Under the pieces are notes generated by a model. That model was not told the origin of the DNA, searched no databases, and saw only the letters and a list, made by a program, of their open reading frames with translations. Both the position numbers and the translations under genes were made by a program. A stretch of 64,000 bases of DNA, taken from NCBI RefSeq assembly GCF_014333525.1, contig NZ_JACSCX010000001.1, positions 248,001 through 312,000 on the forward strand. The letters are read 5' to 3'. Shown here piece after piece: positions 42,322 through 50,657 of the stretch (position 1 is its first letter; each line of letters opens with the position of its first letter). Source of the DNA: Hymenobacter puniceus. Its GTDB lineage: Bacteria > Bacteroidota > Bacteroidia > Cytophagales > Hymenobacteraceae.

Positions 42322-42759
42322 ATGTACATCTCCCCCACCGACCAACTCGACGCCGACATTGACTACTTCGCCACCGACGAGGCCGGGCATATCCTGCACG
42401 TCGCGTCAGGTGGCGGGGTGCTGCCGGGGTCGGTGGCGGCGGATGAGGCGGCGCTGCTGGAGCTGCACCAGTATTTCCTGACGCTGCCGGAGCCGACAGC
42501 GGGCGGGGTGCAGGCCACCACCGACGCAGCTAATGGCGGCCACACCGGTGCCGCCCGCTACGCTCGGCGCGGTTTGTTCTCCTTCGCCAAAACCAACCTC
42601 CACGACCACCACGACCCGCGCTACTACCTCGTGGCCCGGCCGCTGCAGCCGCTCACGGTGGCCGAGCTGCCCCCGCCGCTGGCCACGCTGCTGCGCCGAA
42701 CCCAACTGCCAGGTTTTGTAGCCCAGCAAACCACTTTCGATGTTTCGAATATTCAGTAA
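42322..42759 (+). CDS. Hypothetical protein
   Basis: The 145-residue product (MYISPTDQLDADIDYFATDE..) shows no signal peptide, membrane segment or recognised domain. It has a GHTGAARYARRGLFSFAKTN segment, a His-rich string LHDHHDPRYYLVARPLQPL and a Pro/Leu-rich end. An upstream GTG at 42289 would overlap the preceding gene's stop, but the ATG at 42322 is preferred. Codon use is GC-rich like the chromosome. It may be co-transcribed with the LRR gene. Function unknown. Confidence 0.6.
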   Translation: MYISPTDQLDADIDYFATDEAGHILHVASGGGVLPGSVAADEAALLELHQYFLTLPEPTAGGVQATTDAANGGHTGAARYARRGLFSFAKTNLHDHHDPRYYLVARPLQPLTVAELPPPLATLLRRTQLPGFVAQQTTFDVSNIQ

Positions 42760-42834
42760 TGCACCCTGGCCCGCTTAGCAGCGGGCCGGTTTTGGTTGCG
42801 GTGGTTTCATTAGAGACCATAACTACAGCTGGTT

Positions 42835-42951
42835 CCCCTCCTTGGAGAATATCGCGCATCAAGCGAGGGTGGGCTAGGGGTGGCTGACAATAGTTGAACA
42901 ACTATTGTCAGCCACCCCTCTCCTTTTTCGGAGAGAGGGTTAGGGGTGAGG
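42835..42951. repeat. Composite palindrome AGGGGTGGCTGAC family
   Basis: A perfect 20-base-pair stem (42876-42895 and 42900-42919, AGGGGTGGCTGACAATAGTT and complement) with a 4-base loop is followed by a second hairpin CTCTCC (42918-42923) / GGAGAG (42930-42935). The element is preceded by a related pyrimidine-rich stretch CCCCTCCTTGG. It separates the hypothetical gene from the MBL-fold hydrolase, and a spurious frame extension of the hydrolase runs through it. Confidence 0.85.
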
Positions 42952-43007
42952 CGAATACAGCTAGAGCATCTGATAAGCTATTTTCGCCACTCACTTCATC
43001 CTTCCCC

Positions 43008-43736
43008 ATGCCTTCCACCACGCAGCTCCAGTTTCTCGGCCACGCCAGTTTCCGCATCACCACGCCGGAAGGCCAGGTCATCCTGCTCGACCCCTGGCTG
43101 AGCGACAATCCGTTTGTACCGGAAACCCTACGCCACCCGGAGCGCGCCGACCTGGTGCTCGTCACCCACGGACACGGCGACCATATGGACGCCCAGTTGC
43201 TGGCGCTACTGGCCCGCACCAGCGCGGTGCTGGCGGCTCCCGCCCCGGTGCGCTTCTATCTGCACGGGCTCGGCCTGCCACAGGAGCAGGCCGAGCCCAT
43301 GAACGTGGGTGGCAGCATAGCAGTGGCTGGCCTGCAGCTCACCATGACCCGCGCCCAGCACACCGCCCACATCGACCTGCCCGACGGCAGCACCACCGCC
43401 CCGCACGAAAGCGTGGGCTACGTGCTGCGCTTCTCCGACAACACCGTGCTCTACGCCGCCGGCGACACCGGCATCTTCAGCGACATGCGCCTGCTGGCCG
43501 ACCTCTACCAGCCTACTGTGGCGCTGCTGCCCATTGGAGGGCGCTACACCATGGGCCCGCTGGAAGCAGCTCACGCCGCCCGGCTACTGCGCGTGCCGCA
43601 CGTCGTGCCATTTCACTATGGCACCTACCCAGTGCTTACGGGCACTCCTGAGCAGCTTCGCGCCCACCTCACCCCTGCTGATGGCGTGGTGGTGCACGCG
43701 CTGGAAGCTGGGGATACGCTGGCGTTAGGCAGATAA
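43008..43736 (+). CDS. Metallo-beta-lactamase-fold metal-dependent hydrolase (UPF0173 type)
   Basis: The 242-residue cytoplasmic protein has the MBL-fold zinc signature VTHGHGDHMD (about 47-56) and further metal-ligand regions TRAQHTAH and YAAGDTGIFSD; the last conserved part VVPFHYGTYPVLTG closes the active site. The pattern LQFLGHASFRITTPEGQ plus LLPIGGRYTMGPLEAAHA identifies the UPF0173 metal-dependent hydrolase group, whose natural substrate is unknown. The ORF could start at 42894, but that region lies inside a palindromic repeat. It ends at a GTCATGC palindrome shared with the convergent ankyrin gene. Confidence 0.88.
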   Translation: MPSTTQLQFLGHASFRITTPEGQVILLDPWLSDNPFVPETLRHPERADLVLVTHGHGDHMDAQLLALLARTSAVLAAPAPVRFYLHGLGLPQEQAEPMNVGGSIAVAGLQLTMTRAQHTAHIDLPDGSTTAPHESVGYVLRFSDNTVLYAAGDTGIFSDMRLLADLYQPTVALLPIGGRYTMGPLEAAHAARLLRVPHVVPFHYGTYPVLTGTPEQLRAHLTPADGVVVHALEAGDTLALGR

Positions 43737-43738
43737 AA

Positions 43739-43773
43739 GACCGTCATGCTTCGCTCCGCTCTGCATGACGGTC
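43739..43773. terminator. GTCATGC-type palindrome acting as bidirectional terminator
   Basis: GACCGTCATGC (43739-43749) and GCATGACGGTC (43763-43773) form a perfect 11-base-pair stem with a 13-base loop, 2 bases after the hydrolase stop and 16 bases from the ankyrin stop codon. The sequence is almost identical to that at 54322-54364. Confidence 0.8.
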
Positions 43774-43789
43774 GACTGATTCGTCCGCC

Positions 43790-44278
43790 TTATTCCGGCA
43801 GGACTTTCAGCGCTTCTTCGTTGCCTTGCTGGATGGCCAGGTCGCGGGCAGAGAGGCCACGCACGTCGCGCAGGGTGGTGTCAGCACCGGCTTCGAGCAG
43901 AATGGGCACGAGGGCATGGCGGCCGAACAGCGTAGCAAACATGAGGGCCGTGCCGTCGTTGCCGTTGCGGGCGTTCAGGTCGGCGCCATGCTGGATGAGC
44001 AGGCGGGCAATTTCGGGGTAGCCTTTAAACGAGACGCCCATCAGAGCGGTGTTGCCGCTGGCATCCTGCGCATTGGGGTTGGCCCCGGCTTCCAGCAGCA
44101 CACGCGTAGCATCGAGGTGGTCGTCGTAGGCAGCCAGAATGAGGGCCGTGAAGCCACGGCCGTTCTGGGCGTTTACGTCCACGCCTTCGGCCAGCAAGGC
44201 TTGCAGCGCGGCTACGTCGCCGCGGCGGGCAGCGTCAAAAAACAGGTCTTCGGAAGCAGAGGAAGTGAAGTCGGACAT
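43790..44278 (-). CDS. Ankyrin-repeat protein
   Basis: The 162-residue cytoplasmic protein consists of about four ankyrin repeats (for example DLFFDAARRGDVAALQALLA, GFTALILAAYDDHLDATRVL, GNTALMGVSFKGYPEIARLL, GTALMFATLFGRHALVPILL) and a short capping helix. Such proteins mediate protein-protein contacts; in many bacteria they sit next to catalase, which is not the case here. No signal peptide is visible. Partner unknown. It is transcribed towards the MBL hydrolase and away from the J-domain-like gene. Confidence 0.9.
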   Translation of the reverse strand: MSDFTSSASEDLFFDAARRGDVAALQALLAEGVDVNAQNGRGFTALILAAYDDHLDATRVLLEAGANPNAQDASGNTALMGVSFKGYPEIARLLIQHGADLNARNGNDGTALMFATLFGRHALVPILLEAGADTTLRDVRGLSARDLAIQQGNEEALKVLPE

Positions 44279-44364
44279 TAGAAAATGAATGGAGAGTTTG
44301 GCGTAAGTACGGTGTAACAGCCCTGGCAGGATATGTTCCCGGCGGCCAACCGACGTTTTTCAGG

Positions 44365-45105
44365 TCAGAATAGCCACATCACCACCACCGTGAGCAGCCA
44401 GAGCAAGCTGCCGGCCACGGCAGTATTCACCTGCATTTCGGGTGAGCGGTGGGGCAAAATGCCCAGCACTGCCGTGAGCAGCAGCGCCACGGGCAGTGCC
44501 GTCAGCACACCGCCATATACGCCACTCCCATAGGGCTCAAAAGGGGCCGCGCCTTCCGGGGAATTGGGGGAGCTGAGGCGGCGCACCACGCCCAGCAGCG
44601 GCGTGCGCCACACCGTCAGGAACTGGCCTTCGCGGGCGCGGGGCGCGGTGGCACTAGGCAGCCGGAACTTGGTGAGCGGTGTGCGAATATCGTAGGCCAC
44701 CTGCGGGTTGGACGCCGAGGCACTCACCGACACCAACGTGCGCCGGAGCACCAGCTCGCCGGGCAGCTCCCGCAGCGGCAGCAGCCAGTCGAGGGCCAGC
44801 AACGCACAAAACGCCAGCAGCGCCAGATTCAGCCAGCGGGCGGCGGGGGCATAGCGCTGCATCAGGGCCTGGGTGCCGGACAGTATCGGGGCGGGCTGCT
44901 GGGCCAGCAGCTGGTCGTAGGCCCAGCGGCGGCGCGGGTCCAGCAGAATCTGGAGGCCGCCGTAGGCTTCCTGCAGCCGCTCGTTCAGGGCCGGGTCGCG
45001 GGCGGCGCGCTTGCTTAGGCGGGCGTGCAACCTATGGTAGGCTTCCTGCAGCTCGGTGGGGGTTGCCGTGGCCGGCACGCTCAGGATACGATAGTAATTC
45101 TGCAT
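44365..45105 (-). CDS. Membrane protein with a degenerate J domain
   Basis: The 246-residue protein opens with a J-domain-like segment (QNYYRILSVPATATPTELQE, LNERLQEAYGGLQILLDPRRR and RWAYDQLL, residues 2-68). The HPD tripeptide needed to stimulate DnaK is missing: the expected site reads HRLHARLSKRAARDPA. Membrane segments follow at about 90-110, 200-225 and 228-246, with a beta-rich exported loop (about 120-200). It is therefore a J-like protein probably unable to activate Hsp70 in the normal way. A role in membrane-associated binding is possible. It is the only gene between the ankyrin and CPBP genes. Confidence 0.75.
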   Translation of the reverse strand: MQNYYRILSVPATATPTELQEAYHRLHARLSKRAARDPALNERLQEAYGGLQILLDPRRRWAYDQLLAQQPAPILSGTQALMQRYAPAARWLNLALLAFCALLALDWLLPLRELPGELVLRRTLVSVSASASNPQVAYDIRTPLTKFRLPSATAPRAREGQFLTVWRTPLLGVVRRLSSPNSPEGAAPFEPYGSGVYGGVLTALPVALLLTAVLGILPHRSPEMQVNTAVAGSLLWLLTVVVMWLF

Positions 45106-45276
45106 TGCCGGCGGCGAAACTAAAGAACAGCGAACTTCCCGAAGTACGGATTTTCCGGCTGCAAATGGAAACCCTGCTTCACTGTCCGCCGGTCAGACGG
45201 TAGCTGTTCAATTATTCGCCGCCTTGGTGGCACCACCCCCGCAGCAGATTCCATCCTGGGTTTGCGCTCCGTAGTG

Positions 45277-46023
45277 CTACGCTGCTGCCAGGGCCGGGGC
45301 GGCCGGCTGCCGCCGCCGCTTGTACCAAAGCGTGGCAGCTACGGAAAGCGCAATGGTAAGCACGCGGAACACGTTGGCCCACACGTTGCCAACTGCCGAG
45401 TCCGACACGTTGAACAGCATCCACCAGGCATTCATGAATACGTGCAGGAAAATGGGCACCCACAAGTTGTTCCAGCTTTTGTAGAGCCAGCCAAACCACA
45501 CGCCCCCCGCAAACGTGACGGCCAGCACGCCGACTGCCGAGGGCAGGTCGTGGCTTTGGTAGAGGTGCCGGCTGGCAAAGATGCCCGACTCAATAAGGAT
45601 GGTAAGCAGCCATGGGAACCGGACCCGACGGTAGAGCTGCCCAAACAGGAAGCCCCGAAACAGGGTTTCCTCGCCCAGCCCGGCCCAAAGGGCGCCCCGC
45701 AGCAGATTGCCGGCCACAGTGGTCAGCTGAAATACCGACAGGTAGCCGAGCAGCATCGGCAGCGTGCAGCCCAGTCCCATAGCCAGCCCCAGCCCCACCG
45801 AAGCCTGCCAGCCCAGCTCGGGCAATGCCCGGCGCCAGCCGTATAACCCGGCCAACGCCAGCAGCGGCAGCCCCACCCACCACAGCGCCATATACAGCAC
45901 ATACAGCCCCGGCGAAAGTTGACTGGGCACCAACCCCAGCAGCAAACCAACAAAGCGGGGCGCATACAAGGCCACCAGAAACGTGAGCAGCGCTACGGCG
46001 GCCACCAGAACAGGCTTTTTCAT
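45277..46023 (-). CDS. CPBP-family (CAAX/ABI) intramembrane metalloprotease
   Basis: The 248-residue integral membrane protein has about seven to eight hydrophobic helices. CPBP motif 1 is intact (Glu118-Glu119 and Arg123 in EETLFRGFLFGQLYRR). Motif 2 reads FASRHLYQ (His153), and the third motif HVFMN (His194, Asn198) is present. In eukaryotes the family cuts CAAX-prenylated proteins; bacterial members often act in bacteriocin immunity or maturation, or have unknown targets. No peptide precursor gene is seen beside it. It is divergent from the DUF2490 gene. Confidence 0.9.
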   Translation of the reverse strand: MKKPVLVAAVALLTFLVALYAPRFVGLLLGLVPSQLSPGLYVLYMALWWVGLPLLALAGLYGWRRALPELGWQASVGLGLAMGLGCTLPMLLGYLSVFQLTTVAGNLLRGALWAGLGEETLFRGFLFGQLYRRVRFPWLLTILIESGIFASRHLYQSHDLPSAVGVLAVTFAGGVWFGWLYKSWNNLWVPIFLHVFMNAWWMLFNVSDSAVGNVWANVFRVLTIALSVAATLWYKRRRQPAAPALAAA

Positions 46024-46189
46024 GAAGATCAGGCAGTAGATGAACGAAGAAGTGCCGGAAATTCACGGTTGTATAGGCCGTTTGAAACCAGAATCTGCTG
46101 AAGTGAGGAGGTCTTTGGTTGAAGTGAGTGAATTTGAGGATGTACTGGCTGACAACATCTCCCCGCACCGGAATTCCGTTAGGCTGGGG

Positions 46190-46951
46190 ATGCGTACTTT
46201 TTCTTTATTTGTGACAAGCCTGCTGGCCGGCGCGCTGCTTCCCACCGCAAGCCAGGCCCAAACCGAGCCGCCAAACTCCATCCAGGACCGCAACCACAAC
46301 GTGTGGCTGGCGTGGTTCAGCGACGCCCGCCTGACCAGGCGCTGGGGGGTGCACACCGAGTTTCAGCTGCGCCGCACCAATGGCCTGCGCGACCCACAGC
46401 AGTATTTCTACCGGCTGGGACTGAACTACCACGCCACCAAGCAGCTCACGCTCACGCCCGGCTACGTGTACTTGCTCTCCTTGCCCTACGGCGATTATCC
46501 GGATACGGGCCGCACCCATGAGCGGCGCTTCTACCTGCGCGCCGATCTGCAGGATGAAATCGGGCGCCTGCAACTCACGCACCGCTACATCCAAGACTTT
46601 CGCTGGCTGCGCAACCCGGGCGAGCCGGCATACGCGCCCCGCAACTACCGCTCCCGCTACCGCCTGCAGCTGCAGTTTCCGCTCACCAAGCCCCGCATCG
46701 GGCCAAACACGCTCTATGCACTGGCGTCTGATGAAGTGTTTCTGGCCTATGGCCCCGGCGTGGCGCAGGTGTTCAACCAAAACCGCCTGTATGGGGGCCT
46801 GGGTTACCAGATGACAGAAGCGCTGGGCATAGAGGCCAGCTACCTCAACCAGATTGTGCAGCACGACGATGGCGTGGTGTTCGAGCGCAACCGCACGCTG
46901 CAAATCAGCCTCAACTTCAACCCCGATTTCCGGGCCGACAAAGGCGAGTAG
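46190..46951 (+). CDS. DUF2490 family outer-membrane beta-barrel protein
   Basis: The 253-residue exported protein has a signal peptide (MRTFSLFVTSLLAGALLPTA, cleaved near SQAQ) and alternating amphipathic strands such as LTRRWGVHTEFQLRR, QQYFYRLGLNYH, LTLTPGYVYLL and YRSRYRLQLQFPL. This is the DUF2490 pattern, a Bacteroidota-rich beta-barrel family of unknown function. The start at 46190 was preferred to an upstream methionine at 46040 because the first 50 residues of the longer frame do not form an export signal. It is convergent with the flavoprotein gene (15 bases apart). Confidence 0.82.
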   Translation: MRTFSLFVTSLLAGALLPTASQAQTEPPNSIQDRNHNVWLAWFSDARLTRRWGVHTEFQLRRTNGLRDPQQYFYRLGLNYHATKQLTLTPGYVYLLSLPYGDYPDTGRTHERRFYLRADLQDEIGRLQLTHRYIQDFRWLRNPGEPAYAPRNYRSRYRLQLQFPLTKPRIGPNTLYALASDEVFLAYGPGVAQVFNQNRLYGGLGYQMTEALGIEASYLNQIVQHDDGVVFERNRTLQISLNFNPDFRADKGE

Positions 46952-46966
46952 CAGGGTGAGGTAGCC

Positions 46967-48133
46967 TCAGCCCACAGCCCGCACCAGCCGGCGCTGCAGC
47001 CAGGGCCAGGCAGCGGCCCGCACTGTCAGGTTTACCAGCCACGCCTTGCCGGCCAGAAACTGCATAAGGCGGTAGCGCCGGGTTAGCTCCCGCCCAATGT
47101 GCTGCTCTACCTGCCGGGCATATTCTTCCAGAAAAGCTGCGTCGAAGCGGTTGGTTTGGAAGCTGCGCAACGTTTGCTCGGCAGCCAGCAAACCACTGTG
47201 TAGCGCTTTGTCGATGCCGTGGCCCTGCAGCGGGTCGATAAGCGCGGCAGCGTCGCCGCAGAGCAGCCAGCGGCGGCCGTGCAAGGGCCGCCCGGAGCCA
47301 CCCAGCGGCAGCCCAAAGCCGCTGATGGGCGTCAGCAACTCAGCACCCACAAAGCGCGGAGCCAGGTGAGGATGCGTGTTCAGCAAATGGCGGAGCTCCG
47401 CTTTCAGATCAAGCCGGCGCGCCGCCACTTCCTCTGACAGCACGCCCAATCCCACATTGTAGCGCCCGTTGCCTACCGGAAATACCCAGCAGTAGCCGGC
47501 CCCAAACTCGCGTAGAAAGTAGAAGTCTGACGTGTCGGCGGGAGCTTCGGCTACGCCCTGGTAGTAGGCGCGCACCGCAGCGCAGTGGTAGGCGCGGTCG
47601 AGTTGCGGGGCGGCACCCACCTGGCGCGCCACCACGGAATTGGCCCCGTCGCAGCCGATAACCAGCGCCGCCCGCAGCGGTGCAAGGCCTTCACTGGCCA
47701 GCTGAATTGTTACGCCGGCTTCATCAGGCAATATGCGCCGCACGGTGTGGTTTTCAAGTATGTCGGTGGTGGTGTGGCGGCGCACCAACCGCAGCAGCGC
47801 ATCATCGAAATGCAGGCGGGCACAGTTGAAGGCCGGGTTGTGCCAGCGGATGCGCAGCGTGCGGCCGTTGGGCGCCAGCAGGCGGCTGTAGCGGGTATCG
47901 GCGCGGTGCGGGGCCAGCAGTGCGTCCAGTTCGGGACCATAGGCGGCATCGAGGCGGCGCAGGTGGCGCAGCGTGGGGCTGGGAATAGCGTCGCCGCAGA
48001 TTTTGTCGCGCGGGAAGCCGGCTTTGTCCAGCAGCGCCACGCGCAGGCCGCTGTGGCGCAAGGCCAGCGCACACGCCGCCCCGGCCGGGCCGGCGCCAAC
48101 AATCACAACATCGTGGGTGAACGAACTGAGCAC
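46967..48133 (-). CDS. FAD-dependent geranylgeranyl-reductase-like oxidoreductase
   Basis: The 388-residue flavoprotein has an N-terminal FAD-binding GxGxxG (VVIVGAGPAGAACALALR, about 9-26), the second ribose-binding strand ending in KAGFPRDKICGDAI, the DG-type motif CDGANSVVARQ, and the C-terminal FAD motif LLCGDAAALIDPLQGHGIDK. This combination is typical of geranylgeranyl reductases and related lipid hydrogenases (PHBH fold). Substrates might be isoprenoid chains of quinones, carotenoids or lipids; the substrate is inferred only from family. A single gene, it ends 15 bases from the convergent DUF2490 gene. Confidence 0.85.
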   Translation of the reverse strand: MLSSFTHDVVIVGAGPAGAACALALRHSGLRVALLDKAGFPRDKICGDAIPSPTLRHLRRLDAAYGPELDALLAPHRADTRYSRLLAPNGRTLRIRWHNPAFNCARLHFDDALLRLVRRHTTTDILENHTVRRILPDEAGVTIQLASEGLAPLRAALVIGCDGANSVVARQVGAAPQLDRAYHCAAVRAYYQGVAEAPADTSDFYFLREFGAGYCWVFPVGNGRYNVGLGVLSEEVAARRLDLKAELRHLLNTHPHLAPRFVGAELLTPISGFGLPLGGSGRPLHGRRWLLCGDAAALIDPLQGHGIDKALHSGLLAAEQTLRSFQTNRFDAAFLEEYARQVEQHIGRELTRRYRLMQFLAGKAWLVNLTVRAAAWPWLQRRLVRAVG

Positions 48134-48197
48134 GCGCGAAGGTAAGCGGCAAACAGCTGGTAGAAATAGCAGCAGCAGTCAGGCACCTCGCGGCGGA

Positions 48198-48857
48198 CTA
48201 CTCCACGGCTTCGCGCAGAAATTCGCAGAACGGCTGCATTGCCCGAAAAACGGCGGGCACGTAGGTGGCAAGGTCGAGCTGGTGCACAGTAGCATCGGGA
48301 ATGTGGTGGCTCACTACAAAGCTTTTGTGCTTAAGCAATTCTATATCCGGATGGTCAGTGGAGTAGCCAGTGGGCGCTCTTTTCAGCTTTTCGCCGCCCA
48401 AGCCCGGAAAGTACTGCTGGAATGCCAGCGCGTGCAGCAGGGCATGAAGTGCCGGGCCGTTGTAGTCTATTTCCTGCCGGATGCTGATTAGCTGTTCTTT
48501 ATCAGGCACATAAATACCGCCGGCCAGCATTGTTTGGCCGTGTGGGCCTAGCTGCACATAGTAGCCGGGGCCGGTGCCCGCCTTGCCACCCTCCGAGAAA
48601 TAGGCGCTGAAATGCGTTTTGAAGGGGTCTTTGTTGTTGGAAAAACGCACGTCGCGGTAGATGCGGAAGATGCATTTTTTGGGTTCCAGGCCAGCCAAGC
48701 GGGTATCAGAGGCGGTCAGGTCGCGCAGCCAACCGGCTACAGCCTCCTCAAATTCGCGGCGGAGCTGTTCGTAAGTGGGTTTTCGGGTTTGAAACCAGTC
48801 TCGTTCGTTGTGGTGGGCTAGCTCCGAGAGAAAAGCAAACAGTTGTGTGGTATTCAT
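48198..48857 (-). CDS. DUF2461 family protein
   Basis: The 219-residue protein has the family strings LAHHNERDWFQTRKPTYEQL near the N-terminus, then IFRIYRDVRFSNNKDPFKTH and GGIYVPDKEQLISIRQEID. This family (also known as TIGR02453) is widespread in bacteria and fungi. It has no proven function and no signal peptide. Conserved basic and aromatic residues suggest ligand binding, which is an inference. It lies in a run of minus-strand genes with the flavoprotein downstream (64 bases). Confidence 0.88.
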   Translation of the reverse strand: MNTTQLFAFLSELAHHNERDWFQTRKPTYEQLRREFEEAVAGWLRDLTASDTRLAGLEPKKCIFRIYRDVRFSNNKDPFKTHFSAYFSEGGKAGTGPGYYVQLGPHGQTMLAGGIYVPDKEQLISIRQEIDYNGPALHALLHALAFQQYFPGLGGEKLKRAPTGYSTDHPDIELLKHKSFVVSHHIPDATVHQLDLATYVPAVFRAMQPFCEFLREAVE

Positions 48858-48907
48858 AGAAAGAGCAAGTGCCAGTCCGGCTATACCGGTGCGAAGGGTG
48901 TTAGTAG

Positions 48908-49354
48908 CTACAGCTGCCGGCGCATTTCCTGCTGCCGCATGGGCATGGCATCAATCGTGGAGAACAGGCTACCGGGCGCCAACGGCCGGGTGCTACGGCG
49001 CTTTACGCCACCGTCTTTCCCAATCAGCAGTACGGTAAACCCGCCCGAAGCTACCTTGAGCTGCGTTGTCAGACAGCGCGCGTCATCAGTTGAAAGCTCG
49101 CTGCCGATAAGCTCACGTACCAGCAGCTGCCGGGCCTTTAGCTCGGGCGCTACGTCGCGCAGCAACTCGCGCTGCTGCTGGAGCGCGGGGTGAGTAGCGG
49201 TAGGCGCGTAGAGCAGCAGCACGCGCTTCTGCCAGCGGCTTGCTTTCAGCAGCGCCGCTACAGAACTGGAGCTGGCAACCGTCTGGGCCTGCATCAATTC
49301 AATACTCATGAAGAAACCTGCCAGCAGGCAGGCACATACAACAGCTGAACGCAT
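48908..49354 (-). CDS. DUF4174 family exported protein
   Basis: The 148-residue protein has a signal peptide (MRSAVVCACLLAGFFMSIEL, cut near MQAQ) and a thioredoxin-like layout: a strand WQKRVLLLYAP, a helix with QQQRELLRDVAP, then GFTVLLIGKDGGVKRRS and the distinctive end LFSTIDAMPMRQQEMRR. This ending and the GKDGG turn define DUF4174, named for its conserved ending. No catalytic Cys pair as in true thioredoxins is seen. The start at 49354 fits the signal peptide; the frame is open further upstream but that part is not protein-like. Confidence 0.85.
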   Translation of the reverse strand: MRSAVVCACLLAGFFMSIELMQAQTVASSSSVAALLKASRWQKRVLLLYAPTATHPALQQQRELLRDVAPELKARQLLVRELIGSELSTDDARCLTTQLKVASGGFTVLLIGKDGGVKRRSTRPLAPGSLFSTIDAMPMRQQEMRRQL

Positions 49355-49533
49355 AGAGAATAAGCAATTGGCCCCGGCGCATGTTTTGCGTGGGCAGCAG
49401 CGGCCACAAAATGCCGGACAGCTATGTAGTGCATGTTCAAGCAAAATTGTGCTTCGGTGAACCTGATACGACGGTCTGGCGGATGCCATCTGGCTGTCTA
49501 CGCTCTTCGGCATGCAAGCCTAGGCACGCAAGC

Positions 49534-50496
49534 TCAAGCCGGCAGCGTCTGCTGCAGCCACTCAAATACGGTCCGGAAGGCCTGCTCACGCGCTACCGGA
49601 GCCGACAGAAACAGGTCGTGAATGCCATCCGGGATTTCGCGCACCGTAACCTGAGAGCCAAGGCGCGGCGCCAGCTGCCGGATATGGGCTACGTTGAGCA
49701 CAATGTCGGCCCGCTGGAAGTCATCGGACCACTGCCGGCCGCTGGCGGTGCGGCTGGCGTGTAGCACCAGCACAGGCGCCGCAATGCCCAGCCCTACCCG
49801 CACCTGCGCATGCCCCACCCGGATAGCGCGCAGCCAGCCCGCATTCACGCCAAATACATGGTTGGGTTTCCAGGCCAGGTTATAGTCCCAGTGGCCGCGG
49901 TACGCTTGGTGCAGGCTTTGCCCATATGCATCGGACAGGCCGGCCGGTACGCGCAGGTTGGGCCACACCCGCCCCAGCGCCGTGAGCAGCGGCACGCCCA
50001 GCCGCTTGAGGCGCGGCTGGTGCAACTCCAGAAACGGACTGTTCAGCACCAGTGCCGCCACAACTCTTGGGTGTGCCGCGGCATAGAGCGCCACAATCAG
50101 TCCGCCAGTAGAGTGGCCGCTAAGCACTATTTGCTTTGCGCCTTCGGCACGCAGCACAGCCAGGGCAGCATCCAGGTCGGCGAAATACTCGGTGAGGCTG
50201 CGCACGTTGTTAGGGTGCTGGTGCGGTAGAATGGCCCGACCGTACTTGCGCAAATCCAGCGCATAAAACCGGTAGTTGTGCGCTGTGTATTGCGCAGCCA
50301 TTTCGGTTTGGAAAAAGTAGTCGTTGAAGCCGTGCACATACAGCACAGCCCGCGTGGTGGTGAGCGGTGCAGCAGCGCGCACCAACACGGCCTGTACCGG
50401 CCCTTCGTAGTCGGGCGGCTGCGGCAGGCGACGCTGCTCGAAGTCGGGCCCCAGCAGGTCGGGAGTATATAGGCCAGGATCTGAAGAAAATGCCAT
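49534..50496 (-). CDS. Alpha/beta-hydrolase (serine aminopeptidase/monoacylglycerol-lipase-like)
   Basis: The 320-residue protein has an alpha/beta-hydrolase fold: the oxyanion loop LYVHGFNDYF (about 52-61), the nucleophile elbow LSGHSTGG with Ser129, and the C-terminal catalytic histidine in IPDGIHDLFLS. The Asp is probably within the WSDDFQRADIVLNVAH region. It resembles the serine aminopeptidase S33/lysophospholipase group, with no signal peptide, so it is likely cytoplasmic. Substrate unknown. The start at 50496 was chosen because upstream residues do not match the fold. Divergent from the L,D-transpeptidase gene. Confidence 0.85.
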   Translation of the reverse strand: MAFSSDPGLYTPDLLGPDFEQRRLPQPPDYEGPVQAVLVRAAAPLTTTRAVLYVHGFNDYFFQTEMAAQYTAHNYRFYALDLRKYGRAILPHQHPNNVRSLTEYFADLDAALAVLRAEGAKQIVLSGHSTGGLIVALYAAAHPRVVAALVLNSPFLELHQPRLKRLGVPLLTALGRVWPNLRVPAGLSDAYGQSLHQAYRGHWDYNLAWKPNHVFGVNAGWLRAIRVGHAQVRVGLGIAAPVLVLHASRTASGRQWSDDFQRADIVLNVAHIRQLAPRLGSQVTVREIPDGIHDLFLSAPVAREQAFRTVFEWLQQTLPA

Positions 50497-50657
50497 GTCC
50501 GCAGTACGCAAATAAGGCACGCACCGGCTAGCTGCCGCAAAATTCACACTATATATACTTCAGCCGATACTACGCGTGCGCCAACAGGCGTTTTGCCTGT
50601 CCTCTGCCCTGCCGGCCTCTCCACCCTGCCGGTTTCTCTTTCTCCCTGATACACTAC

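Noticed and set aside
42894-43007. N-terminal extension of the MBL-fold hydrolase
   Set aside because: The extra 38 residues are encoded by a palindromic repeat and are not part of the fold.
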